From: an uncultured Pseudomonadota bacterium | Lineage (GTDB): Bacteria > Pseudomonadota > Gammaproteobacteria > Steroidobacterales > Steroidobacteraceae | NCBI GenBank assembly: GCA_903828595.1 | Contig: CAIKMS010000016.1 | Span: 124,001-188,000 of the forward strand | Reading direction: 5' to 3' | DNA: 64,000 nucleotides | Shown here: positions 34,363-43,181 of the stretch, piece after piece | Position numbering within the stretch: the stretch's first letter is position 1 | Layout of the letters: each line of letters opens with the position of its first letter | Notes under the pieces: model-generated | What the model saw: the letters and a program-made list of their open reading frames with translations, nothing else | What the model was told of the DNA's origin: nothing | The model's database searches: none | Made by a program: the position numbers and the translations under genes

Positions 34363-34577
34363 GTCAACAACACCATTATAAGTGGGTAATTGTGAAAAAC
34401 TGGCGTCGTCTTAAACGTTGAAGAGCACTTGCCCGTATAAATATGTCACCTGCCCTGAGTAGGCGACTCAATGCTCTGACGAAGATCAATGACCTCGCCC
34501 TACCGAGCCTAGTCACTAGCCGCAGTCAGGGTGGATTTCTCAAGAAGAAATTAATTGCGTAATGAAAACCTCTTAGT

Positions 34578-35756
34578 ATGAAGGATATGGCAACCGAAAT
34601 TCCTGCAAGTCTAAGGCCGAAGCTCAACGCACTGACCAGCCTACGGTTTTTCGCGGCGCTGGCGATTTTTAGTTTGCACACTCAATACTTTATTCATCCG
34701 GCTGTGACCTTAGGTGGTCATTTCGGTCGTAATGCGGGCTTTGCCAGTTTTTCTGCGGTGAGCCTGTTCTTCGTGCTCTCGGGGTTCATTCTTGCCTATT
34801 CCCACGCTGACATTGATCTTAGTAGCGCCTCGCTGAAGAATTTTTGGGTCGGTCGCTTCTCACGAATCTACCCAGTCTACTTTCTGGGATTAGTAGCTTT
34901 CGCGCCGGTCTTCCTTACGCATCGATTCATCACCGCACCCTTTATGGTGGCAACTGCTAAGTCTTTGGCGTCATTCTTGCCTTCCATCTTTCTGGTGCAG
35001 AGTTGGTTTCATCCTCGTTGGGCGAAGGCTTGGAATGGGCCAGGCTGGACGCTTTCGGTCGAGACAGTTTTCTATATAGCCTTCCCGCTTTTGGCAGTCT
35101 TCATCCGTCGGCTGTCGCGTCCGTACCTGCTGCTTTTGGCGGGTCTTTGCTGGACTAGCACGGTTGTTTTCGCCTTACTCGTGCCGTGGCTTTTGTCGGG
35201 CTGGGACTATGGCGTGGCCCTAGTCGAATCAAACCCCTTCTTTCACGTCCCTACTTTCGCCGTGGGCATCGCCTTGGGTATTGTCTTTTTACGCGATAGC
35301 GCCCCGGTTCGGTCAGGGGGCGCTTTCTACTGGGCGACGACTTGGACACTGCTGGGGCTGGCGATCATCGTTTTATTAACCGCCTACCTGGATTTCTTCC
35401 CAGAGCCCTTGGTCGATAACTGCTTGTTTGTACCGGCGTTCGCGATGTTGATTTATGGCTTAGCCAGCGGCGGACCGCTGGCTAAGCTGTTGTCTATCCC
35501 GTCTCTGGTACTGCTCGGTGAAGCCAGTTACAGTCTCTATATCCTTCAGTTCCCCGTAGGCTACGGGTTTCGCTTTATCAATGAAGGCTTTGCTCTTAAA
35601 GACTATTATGCGGGCGTGTCGTCCGGGACCTTAGGCGGATGGCCGGCTTATGCAGTATTGCTGCTGGCGATGTGCGGTATATCTATTGTGGTATTTAAAA
35701 ATATCGAAGTGCCGATGCGACGCTACGTACGTGAGTGGTTTCTTAAATCAGGTTGA
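34578..35756 (+). CDS. Acyltransferase family 3 (OafA-like) membrane protein
   Basis: 392 residues with about ten membrane helices. Acyltransferase-3 signatures are LTSLRFFAALAIFSLH with the catalytic His at the end of helix 1, VSLFFVLSGFILAY, WVGRFSRIYPVYF and GPGWTLSVETVFYIAFP. Members O-acylate surface glycans, LPS O-antigen or other lipids at the inner membrane. ATG 34578 and ATG 34587 are both possible starts. The acceptor is unknown; there are no glycan assembly genes alongside. Confidence 0.87.
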   Translation: MKDMATEIPASLRPKLNALTSLRFFAALAIFSLHTQYFIHPAVTLGGHFGRNAGFASFSAVSLFFVLSGFILAYSHADIDLSSASLKNFWVGRFSRIYPVYFLGLVAFAPVFLTHRFITAPFMVATAKSLASFLPSIFLVQSWFHPRWAKAWNGPGWTLSVETVFYIAFPLLAVFIRRLSRPYLLLLAGLCWTSTVVFALLVPWLLSGWDYGVALVESNPFFHVPTFAVGIALGIVFLRDSAPVRSGGAFYWATTWTLLGLAIIVLLTAYLDFFPEPLVDNCLFVPAFAMLIYGLASGGPLAKLLSIPSLVLLGEASYSLYILQFPVGYGFRFINEGFALKDYYAGVSSGTLGGWPAYAVLLLAMCGISIVVFKNIEVPMRRYVREWFLKSG

Positions 35757-35764
35757 GGCACGCT

Positions 35765-36313
35765 GTGAAGAGTTACTCAGCTGAGTCAGTTTTAAAATTT
35801 TGGTTTGAGGAAACCACACCCAAACAACGGTGGCAAAAATCACCGATGTTTGATCAGTTGGTTTCTGCTCGCTTCGCGAGCCTGCATCGTGCGGCGGTGG
35901 CCGTCGAGCTTTTTGAGTGGCGCAACACTGCGCAGGGGCGACTCGCTGAAATTATCGTTCTTGACCAGTTTTCGAGAAATATTTACCGCGATGACGCACG
36001 ATCTTTTTCCTCTGACCCTCTGGCGCTTGCGCTCGCCCAAGAAGCCGTCTCTCTAAAAGCTGACATTGATCTGTCCAGTGAGCAGCGGGGGTTTCTTTAC
36101 ATGCCTTATATGCACAGTGAATCAGCGCTTTGTCATGAGATCGCGCTGTCGCTATTTGCAGATTCTGGCATGGAGTCTTTCTTAAGTTTTGAGCTTAAAC
36201 ACAAGGCGGTAATTGATCGATTTGGGCGATATCCTCATCGAAATAAGATTTTAGGTCGAGTTTCTTCAGATGAAGAGTTGAAATTTCTTCACTCACCTGA
36301 TTCTGCGTTTTGA
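35765..36313 (+). CDS. DUF924 family protein
   Basis: 182 residues from GTG 35765, which has GAGG 6 nt upstream; the frame is also open from a TTG overlapping the previous stop. Family marks are VLKFWFEETTPKQRWQKS, LAEIIVLDQFSRNIYRDD and FLYMPYMHSES. DUF924 proteins are small, helical, TPR-like and without an assigned function. It is probably co-transcribed with the acyltransferase gene, 8 bp apart. Confidence 0.85.
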   Translation: MKSYSAESVLKFWFEETTPKQRWQKSPMFDQLVSARFASLHRAAVAVELFEWRNTAQGRLAEIIVLDQFSRNIYRDDARSFSSDPLALALAQEAVSLKADIDLSSEQRGFLYMPYMHSESALCHEIALSLFADSGMESFLSFELKHKAVIDRFGRYPHRNKILGRVSSDEELKFLHSPDSAF

Positions 36314-36792
36314 TGAATTTGGAGGCACCTCGCGGTAATAACCTCGATTAAAGCTTCTGCTTGCGTTTGAAAAGAATACGAATGCACTGGGTGCAGCTAA
36401 AGGCCTCATTACTGGTACCGGCAATGACGGCGAATAAAGATAAATTGGGTATTGCATCGCGGATTGCTGGAGCAGCACCTTTCCGGTCGATTTTTTAAAT
36501 CCGTAGGTGAGTCTAGTCGTTAGTCGCTTCGCCGCTTCACCGACTTCGTACGGGTGGCCAGAACACTCAGATCGCAAGCAATACTCTTCGATGGAGTAGC
36601 ACCCGAGATGGGTCCGCGTCTGTTGTAGTTCTCATTGTCGCTGGCCAGCCCCGGCCATCAAGCCCTGCTCCTGTCCTAATTGATGAGGCTTAGTAGCCCG
36701 GTCCACATGGTCCTTGGAGCGATCGGCAATCTTATGGTTTCACCAGAACGGCGTCTATTGGAGCTGAGTGAGCCATCGGCTCATTGCCCGCT
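36314..36792. other. Intergenic region with no supported gene
   Basis: 479 bp between DUF924 and a small membrane protein. A 94-codon frame on the minus strand and short frames on the plus strand have no recognisable domain. One plus-strand stretch near 36,390-36,440 reads ALGAAKGLITGTGNDGE, which looks more protein-like than the rest. It could be a decayed gene, but no start or ribosome site supports it. Confidence 0.3.
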
Positions 36793-37098
36793 TCACCTTA
36801 GAAGCAAAAACAACACAGGTGTGCCGAGTACTGCACCACAGCCGATCAAATAAGCCAGAACGCTGCCGCGCCGTAACTGAATAAGGGCCGCCGTACCAAT
36901 AGCAGCGAACAGGAAGAACAGGGCTGCGACAACAGCCGCTGGCGCACCAGGCACGAAGGAGCTCTCCAAGCTGTAGCGGCTGTTCATATGGTGGAAGCCC
37001 CCTTCCAGAACAATGAGCCAGCCACCGATCAAACCAAGCAGTGCTAGCACCACGACGGCTAACTGTGCGCCGTTCGACGGGCTTTCTCTGGTATTCAT
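36793..37098 (-). CDS. Small membrane protein, uncharacterised
   Basis: 101 residues from ATG 37098 (MNTRESPSNG). Three hydrophobic segments are visible: QLAVVVLALLGLIGGWLIVL, AAVVAALFFLFAAIGTAALI and VLAYLIGCGAVLGTPVLFLL. The loop between the first two (HHMNSRYSLESSF) is likely periplasmic. I do not recognise a family. Frame openness continues upstream to 37275, but that extension has no hydrophobic or conserved character. Confidence 0.6.
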   Translation of the reverse strand: MNTRESPSNGAQLAVVVLALLGLIGGWLIVLEGGFHHMNSRYSLESSFVPGAPAAVVAALFFLFAAIGTAALIQLRRGSVLAYLIGCGAVLGTPVLFLLLR

Positions 37099-37347
37099 GC
37101 AGTGTTTTGCCCTATCGTTCCCAAAGCTAGGCATTCCCCAAGCAACTTTCTCGCGTGCCAGTTTCCATCCCCGAACGCTCCCACGCAACAGCCACAGCAG
37201 TCCGGGCCAAATAGTTTGGGTGAATTCGGCCGATGCCAGCGTTTGGGGGCGCGGGTTAGAATCCTGTGGATACAAAATTCACAGCGAAAGGGACTGGCAG
37301 GCACCACCAAGTACTATTAGACTGATGGGGTGGAATTCGACTTCAAT

Positions 37348-37421
37348 GCGGGCGTCGTATAATGGTAATACCCAAGCTTCCCAAGCTTGAGCCGTGGGTT
37401 CGATTCCCATCGCCCGCTCCA
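37348..37421 (+). tRNA. tRNA-Gly(CCC)
   Basis: 74 nt including encoded CCA. Acceptor arms GCGGGCG and CGCCCGC pair perfectly. The anticodon stem CAAGC/GCTTG holds the 7-nt loop TTCCCAA, giving anticodon CCC. The T arm has GGTTCGATTCC. It is a lone tRNA, divergent from the large membrane protein gene. Confidence 0.95.
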
Positions 37422-37458
37422 ATCTTGCCGCCTGTGCTGAGCCGTCGACGGTGGTCGG

Positions 37459-39408
37459 TTAGTTTTTAGCGCACCGATAGGCGCTTAATTTGAGTCCACT
37501 ACTGGCTTGGCTGTTTGGTTGCACGCGCGCGACTGCCACTGTTTGGCTGAGTTCAGCGGGTGTGACTAAATAGTCAATCGCGCCGCTGGCACAAATGGCT
37601 TGCTGCTGCGCTACTGATAGCCACAGCACGTCTGCAGCCTCCCAATCCAGAAAAACCCTCTCGGGCACGATCTGACGGATGGCCCGTGCGCGGCGAGCGG
37701 ATTCCAAAGCCATGGGTCTAGAAAATAGCATCCCTGTGGTTTGTGTTACTGACAGATAGTTGGGGCGGTTTAAAAGAAACCAGACGCTATCGGCAGATTG
37801 CCCCGCCCATAGCACTTGAGCTGCCCGTGGAATGGCATCGCGTAGTGGCTGAAGCTGCTGATACTGCGAATTCGGATAGTCGTTTTTTGACCATGATTTC
37901 ATCGATTCTGGAAGCATCATTATATTGACTAGCAACAGCGCCACGCCCGTTGGCCACAGCAGTCTTCTAGTCCGAGGGCCCTGATCCAGCCCGACGATCA
38001 GGCACGCAAAGCCCAACGCGATGCTGCCATCTTGAGCAAAGCTCATCATCTTGCGTAACCACAGAGCAATGCTGCCGGATAAAAAGAAGGCGCCAGTGAA
38101 TTCCAGGTTGGAGCCGAGGCGCCACGCGCTGGCTATGGCTACCAAAACAGCCGCACCGTAGTTAAAAAGTCGCGCCTTACTGCCCTCGATCGGACGGAGT
38201 CTCAATACGAGTGCATAAGTCACACACAGTACGGCGACAGACAATCCAGGAAGCACGCTACCAAAAATCATCATCGCTACTAGCAGCAGGCTCACGCCCT
38301 TTCCGTTCTCGCCACGCTGCCATGCTTCTATAACGATGGCTGGCAGCAGCAACGCTGCCGTGGCAGCAGCTAGCCACTGCCAGCGCCACGGCTGGATTTG
38401 TGTCACCAGAACGCTATGCAACCAATCGCAGCCTATGAAAGTCATCAGCAGGCCCGAGAGCGCGGTAATGCAAACCACGGCACACAGGTGTCTCAGGAGA
38501 GGCCTTTGTGAAACCAGAAAGCCGGTACCCAGTACACCGAGACTGGTACTGAGCTGCGCGATGTCATCCACGGTCCACGACTGCATAACCAGATAAGGAC
38601 TTCGAGTTGTAACGAGCGTCCACCAGATCTCATCAAAGCGTTGCGTTTGTATCCCAACCACGATGTATAAAGCGACAACTAAAAAGGCAAATGTAAAAAA
38701 TAGAATTTTTCTCATTCGCTGTAACAATTGCCCGTGGATGCAGAACCAGCTGGTCACACAGATAACTCCAGCCGCCGCGATGATGGGATGCACTAAAGCT
38801 GCCATGATGAGCGCAACGCTACCGGTGGCGTAACGCGCCTTGAGTAAAGCCGCCAGCGACAACAGCACTAATGCTTCGGCGAGCATGCGTGGGGTGAGAA
38901 AGCCTTCGATAACACTAAATACATGGCCAGGTCCGTAGAAGCCCGGCAGGGCAACAAATCCAACGATTCCCACGAGCGCGAGTCGATCAGCCATCAACGC
39001 CCGGGCTAAAACCCATCCCGATAGCACTAAAGCGCATTGACTCAGTGCGGTGCCTAAGGCTGCCGCTAGGGGAATCCCTGCAAGGGCGATGAAAGCTGCG
39101 TACGGGCCGCTAAACAGGGTGTAGCGATCCTGGGATCCGAAACTTAAAAAAAGATCGTGCGTGAGGCTGTCGGGGTGCGAGCGGGCGATAGCTTGCAGAA
39201 GATACAGGCGCGCATCATGAAAGATGCCGTTGTATGCATGATTTAACTGCAATATCCCGAGCAACAATAAAAAGCCACAAAGCAAGGCAATGCCGCTGCC
39301 CGGGCGACTTATCGCTGACTTTAAAATCAGGCTGCCTCGACTACCGTTTTGATTTCGCTGCATCGCGCCAATTGCCCCGCAAGGATCGTCATTGCGTTCA
39401 TTTTGCAC
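37459..39408 (-). CDS. Large polytopic membrane protein, uncharacterised
   Basis: 649 residues with about 12-13 hydrophobic helices in the first 500 residues (first at GIALLCGFLLLLGILQL) and a soluble C-terminal part of roughly 130 residues. The layout, with the conserved-looking FHDARLYLLQAIARSHPDSL loop after helix 1, resembles GT-C-type glycosyltransferases and related membrane proteins, but no catalytic motif is certain. It lies next to the desaturase and LpxD paralogue on the opposite strand, so an envelope-lipid role is possible (inference). Confidence 0.7.
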   Translation of the reverse strand: MQNERNDDPCGAIGAMQRNQNGSRGSLILKSAISRPGSGIALLCGFLLLLGILQLNHAYNGIFHDARLYLLQAIARSHPDSLTHDLFLSFGSQDRYTLFSGPYAAFIALAGIPLAAALGTALSQCALVLSGWVLARALMADRLALVGIVGFVALPGFYGPGHVFSVIEGFLTPRMLAEALVLLSLAALLKARYATGSVALIMAALVHPIIAAAGVICVTSWFCIHGQLLQRMRKILFFTFAFLVVALYIVVGIQTQRFDEIWWTLVTTRSPYLVMQSWTVDDIAQLSTSLGVLGTGFLVSQRPLLRHLCAVVCITALSGLLMTFIGCDWLHSVLVTQIQPWRWQWLAAATAALLLPAIVIEAWQRGENGKGVSLLLVAMMIFGSVLPGLSVAVLCVTYALVLRLRPIEGSKARLFNYGAAVLVAIASAWRLGSNLEFTGAFFLSGSIALWLRKMMSFAQDGSIALGFACLIVGLDQGPRTRRLLWPTGVALLLVNIMMLPESMKSWSKNDYPNSQYQQLQPLRDAIPRAAQVLWAGQSADSVWFLLNRPNYLSVTQTTGMLFSRPMALESARRARAIRQIVPERVFLDWEAADVLWLSVAQQQAICASGAIDYLVTPAELSQTVAVARVQPNSQASSGLKLSAYRCAKN

Positions 39409-39516
39409 TTAATAAGGCCGAGTCCGGCCTGCCATTAACCTGTGCAACTGACTGTACACAAGTCCCTTTGATGCTGGTGTGTCTTTAGCAAGGAGCTAGG
39501 ACAAAACTCCCTGCAA

Positions 39517-40665
39517 GTGTCCGCGCGCCGGATTTTTAAAGCGTACACTCAGCAGTACAAGCGTCTGCCACATGACCGAACCAGAGCCCCGAGGATCCCT
39601 GAAATCACTATGGAAGCAAAATCTTTTAGTCGAAAAGCCCTGTTAACGGGCTTCGAGGATGGATCAACCGCTTGGGCTTTGCTGACCTGTGCGATGGATG
39701 TCCTTCTTTTTGTCTTGGGAAATCTCATCGTTATTTTCGCTAGCGCATGGGCTTTGAAATTCGTTGGAACTTTGGTCGTCACTGCTGCCATTGTGCGTCT
39801 GTTTTTAATTGGCCACGACGCCTGTCACGGCAGCTTCTTTAAAAACGATAGGCTGAATAACCTGGTCGGGCGTATGGCGTTTGTCCCATCCCTTACCGCA
39901 TTTAGTCTTTGGGATGTGGGCCATAACGTGGCACATCACGGTTTCAACAACCTGAAAGGTCGGGATCAGGTTTGGGCGCCTTTTTCAAAAGCAGAATTTG
40001 ATCAGTTGTCCCCATCAAGGCGCGTCTTAGAGAAAATTTATCGCTCGGGTTATGGTTGTGGCGCTTACTATCTGATTGAGTTGTGGTGGAAGAAGCTGTA
40101 CTTCGCTACCCGTAAGCAAATCGGCTCCAGTCGCGTCAAGTATAAAATTGACAGCGCGATTGTTACCGTAGGTGGGTTACTCTGGGTCGCTACCTTGTTT
40201 GCTGCTGCAGAACGTGCGCATCAATCTTTTGCTCTGGTTTGGACTTTGGCCATGCTGGTGCCATTCATGCTGTGGAACTGCATTATGGGTTTCGTGGTGT
40301 ATGTTCAGCATACCCACCCAGAAATCCCATGGTTTGCCAAACGCCAAGAATGGCAGCACAGCCGTGGTTATCTAACGGCCACGGCAAACGTTCGGCTTCC
40401 ATGGCGTGTAGATCTTTTGATGCACGGAATTATGGAGCACAACGCTCATCACGTGAACCCACGCATTCCCATGTTCAACCTGCGCAGCGCTCAAGATGTT
40501 CTTCGCGAGCGAACCGAAGCACCGCTACGCTCGTATCAGCTTGATAAAGCCAACTACGCTGACTGCGTTCGTCGCTGTAAGTTATATGACTTTGAGCGTC
40601 ATGTCTGGCTGGACTTTGCCGGTGCTCCCACTTCGCGTAGTCTGATTTCTACTGCCCTGGTCTGA
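39517..40665 (+). CDS. Fatty acid desaturase
   Basis: 382 residues from GTG 39517; ATG 39610 is an alternative giving 351 residues, and neither has a strong ribosome site. The three histidine boxes of membrane di-iron desaturases are present: GHDACHGSF, HNVAHHGFNN and HNAHHVNPRIP. Two to four membrane helices lie around them. It introduces a double bond into acyl chains, acting at the inner membrane. An LpxD paralogue begins 69 bp downstream, suggesting joint work on membrane lipids. Confidence 0.88.
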   Translation: MSARRIFKAYTQQYKRLPHDRTRAPRIPEITMEAKSFSRKALLTGFEDGSTAWALLTCAMDVLLFVLGNLIVIFASAWALKFVGTLVVTAAIVRLFLIGHDACHGSFFKNDRLNNLVGRMAFVPSLTAFSLWDVGHNVAHHGFNNLKGRDQVWAPFSKAEFDQLSPSRRVLEKIYRSGYGCGAYYLIELWWKKLYFATRKQIGSSRVKYKIDSAIVTVGGLLWVATLFAAAERAHQSFALVWTLAMLVPFMLWNCIMGFVVYVQHTHPEIPWFAKRQEWQHSRGYLTATANVRLPWRVDLLMHGIMEHNAHHVNPRIPMFNLRSAQDVLRERTEAPLRSYQLDKANYADCVRRCKLYDFERHVWLDFAGAPTSRSLISTALV

Positions 40666-40734
40666 GAGCGTAATTTCCTACCGAGTAATACCAAGAAATA
40701 TTTTTTGGTTGTCTGGATTTGCAGAAGAGGTCAC

Positions 40735-41787
40735 GTGCTTTTAGCCAACACAATCGTTACTCATCACCCAGACGACTTTGTTTATTTGCGTGGCGATCTG
40801 GATGCCGTAGCCGAATCTTGTCAGCCGCCCGAATCAGCCTCATCTGCCAGTCTGGTGTTTTTTGGCGATACGGACCAGGTGGCAGCCTTCGCAACAAAGC
40901 GGGCTGCCATAGCGATCGTGCATGAGTCTATCGCTGGTGACGATCTTGTCGTGAAAGCCTGCTTTGGGTGTGTTTTTTCGATTCGCTCGATTCCTCTGGG
41001 AATGGCGCTTTTGCTTAAGCATTTTGATCAGAAGCGAGCGCGCTTCTCGCAGTGGGGTTCTAGGCATCCAACGGCTGTTATTCATCCAACGGCCGTCGTG
41101 GCCGAGTGCGCGGTATTGGGGCCTTACGTGGTGATCGGCGAGAACTGCCATGTCGGTGAGCGCTGCAGCCTTGGCGCCCATGTCGCTTTAGAGAGCGCCG
41201 TTCAGGTGGGCTCTGGAACTGTGTTGCATCCACACGTGTTTGTGGGTTCTGGATGCATTATTGGTCGTGACTGTGAGATTCATCCACATACCAGCATTGG
41301 TAGTGATGGTTTTGGTTATGCCCCAGGGGGTGCCGAAGGAAGGCCGCGAAAGATTCCGCAATTAGGGATCGTAACTTTGGGCGATGACGTAGAGATTGGT
41401 AGCAACTGTGCTATCGATCGCGCCACGTTGACCTCCACTTACATTCGATCGGGCACCAAGCTCGATAACCTCTGCCATATCGCGCATAACTGCGATTTGG
41501 GTGAAAACGGATTGTATACAGCGGGCTTTATGATGGCCGGCTCAACAAAAATCGGCCGCGGTTTTATTACAGGCGGTAACTCGGTCGTTGGGCCACATTT
41601 AACGCTGGCCGATAACGTCGTTTTGGCAGGCAGATCAACCGTCACTAATGATGTTAAAGAGTCTGGCCAGTATGGCGGCTATCCTTTGCAGCCATTGAAA
41701 GACGCACTGAAAACGTTGGTGTCAGTCGGTCAGTTGAATGATATTCGCCGTAACTTAAATAAAGTCATGAAAACCCTGGGCCTTTGA
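40735..41787 (+). CDS. LpxD-like UDP-3-O-acylglucosamine N-acyltransferase
   Basis: 350 residues from GTG 40735 with AGAGG upstream. An N-terminal uridine-binding part is followed by a left-handed beta-helix of hexapeptide repeats ([20 protein letters not shown] onward). It has LpxD catalytic-region features FGYAPGG and the His in [12 protein letters not shown], and the C terminus has [14 protein letters not shown]. It would add the N-linked acyl chain of lipid A. It is not in the usual lpxD-fabZ-lpxA cluster, so it is probably a second copy. Confidence 0.82.
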   Translation: MLLANTIVTHHPDDFVYLRGDLDAVAESCQPPESASSASLVFFGDTDQVAAFATKRAAIAIVHESIAGDDLVVKACFGCVFSIRSIPLGMALLLKHFDQKRARFSQWGSRHPTAVIHPTAVVAECAVLGPYVVIGENCHVGERCSLGAHVALESAVQVGSGTVLHPHVFVGSGCIIGRDCEIHPHTSIGSDGFGYAPGGAEGRPRKIPQLGIVTLGDDVEIGSNCAIDRATLTSTYIRSGTKLDNLCHIAHNCDLGENGLYTAGFMMAGSTKIGRGFITGGNSVVGPHLTLADNVVLAGRSTVTNDVKESGQYGGYPLQPLKDALKTLVSVGQLNDIRRNLNKVMKTLGL

Positions 41788-41810
41788 TGGCCTGTGCGTT
41801 TCACGATGTT

Positions 41811-43022
41811 TTATTGGACATTCATCGTTACTAAAAGAAACTCGTCTGCCCACTCGCTTGCATCAACATAGCTTGCCGCAATCTTAGAATGATTGACGTT
41901 TGCAAAAATCGCTCGGGCGGGTTCGCCGCTTTCCAGTGCCAAAATGGCTTTTAGCGCTTCACCATGGCTGCCTTGGTGTGCCAGAAGTGCGTCTTTTAGC
42001 TCGCGGGCCAGCGGCAGTTGATTCAAAAGCTCTGGCATGGGGCTCTCCATCATAATATCCAGAGCCGAAAACAAGCCTACGGTAAAATATCCAGCCGGAT
42101 TCTGGCGTTTTGCTGTGATGGCCAAGAGTTCACAAAAGCGGGCGCGGACCAGTACGGTAGTTACTAATTCCGGAGACTGTATACCCATGTTCGCCATGGC
42201 GATTAAGCCTAGCCAGTTTCGTATTGTATAAATTCCTAGCGTGACTATGGCTCGGTCTATGGAGTCTACCGCTTGCGCAAGGCCTGTACTGGCTGCATTA
42301 GTCCATCGCAACAACGCGATACTTAGGGCCACATCGCCGCGAATAAGATTAGCAAGCGTTTCTATTGAAACATTCGGATCGTTTACTGTCTGCAATAGTT
42401 GTAAAACCGCGACCTGATTGGGGCGCAGTGCACGTGTGGTGTAAAGCTCCGGACGAGCAAAATAGTAACCTTGAAATAAATCAAAACCCATATCACGTAA
42501 TTGTTGGTATTCGCTCTGCGTCTCGACTTTCTCGGCAAGCATCAGTACACGGCTTTGTTTGAGCGCATGAAAGTACTGCTCTATTTGTGTCACCTCCAAA
42601 GCGCGCACATCAATTTTTATGATGTCCACGTGGTCGGTAAGTGATCGGTTGTCTTGTGTCAGCGTAAAGTCATCTAGCGCTAGCGAAAAATGCCGCGCCT
42701 TGAGTGCCTCGAGTCTTTTGACGAGCTCTGGGCTGGGTTTTACGGTCTCTAAAATCTCAAGAACCACATTTTTTGGCGGCAGAGCATCAATGTGTTCGCT
42801 GAGCAGCAGCGCCTCGGTTACATTGATAAACGCGCGTTTGGAGCGTGTCAGTCTATCCAGGCCTATAGACAGAATCGCATCGAGCAGCATGACGGTGGAC
42901 TCTTGGTCGCCATTGCCAACGATCGCTACTTTATTGTTTTCATCGCGACACAGCAGCTCGTAGCCGTAAAGGTGTCCGCGGTTATCAATGATGGGCTGCC
43001 GCCCAATAAAAACATGCTGCAC
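41811..43022 (-). CDS. EAL-HDOD signalling protein, EAL probably inactive
   Basis: 403 residues from GTG 43022 (then QHVFIGRQPIIDNRG, the usual start). Residues 1-200 form a degenerate EAL domain: the signature is YELLCRD (ELL for EAL) and the later DDF is LALDDFTLT, followed by IIKIDV and AEKVETQSEY. Residues 200-403 are an HDOD domain, without HD-GYP metal ligands. YuxH-type EAL-HDOD proteins usually do not cut c-di-GMP and act as regulators. It is the first gene of the signalling block and carries a TAGGGAT sequence 72-90 bp upstream. Confidence 0.87.
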   Translation of the reverse strand: MQHVFIGRQPIIDNRGHLYGYELLCRDENNKVAIVGNGDQESTVMLLDAILSIGLDRLTRSKRAFINVTEALLLSEHIDALPPKNVVLEILETVKPSPELVKRLEALKARHFSLALDDFTLTQDNRSLTDHVDIIKIDVRALEVTQIEQYFHALKQSRVLMLAEKVETQSEYQQLRDMGFDLFQGYYFARPELYTTRALRPNQVAVLQLLQTVNDPNVSIETLANLIRGDVALSIALLRWTNAASTGLAQAVDSIDRAIVTLGIYTIRNWLGLIAMANMGIQSPELVTTVLVRARFCELLAITAKRQNPAGYFTVGLFSALDIMMESPMPELLNQLPLARELKDALLAHQGSHGEALKAILALESGEPARAIFANVNHSKIAASYVDASEWADEFLLVTMNVQ

Positions 43023-43105
43023 GAGGCCTGCCAATACGGGTGGTCAAACCCGTTGCGACTGCGGCTAGGCTCTCAACGAACCTAGATTCCAAAGAGGGCT
43101 AAGTA

Positions 43106-43112
43106 TAGGGAT
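43106..43112. promoter_or_regulatory. TAGGGAT site upstream of the EAL-HDOD gene
   Basis: The heptamer TAGGGAT recurs, as its complement ATCCCTA, in two inverted repeats in front of other genes of this signalling block (45073-45087, 48124-48138). A single 7-mer is weak evidence by itself. Confidence 0.3.
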
Positions 43113-43181
43113 TTGTCGAGCCAAATGCTGAGCGCTGTCAGCGCCTGTTGGATTTTTGTACGGTTGAATCGCTATGGCCTT

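Noticed and set aside
36293-36577. 94-codon minus-strand frame after DUF924
   Set aside because: Overlaps the DUF924 end and lacks a ribosome site or family resemblance.
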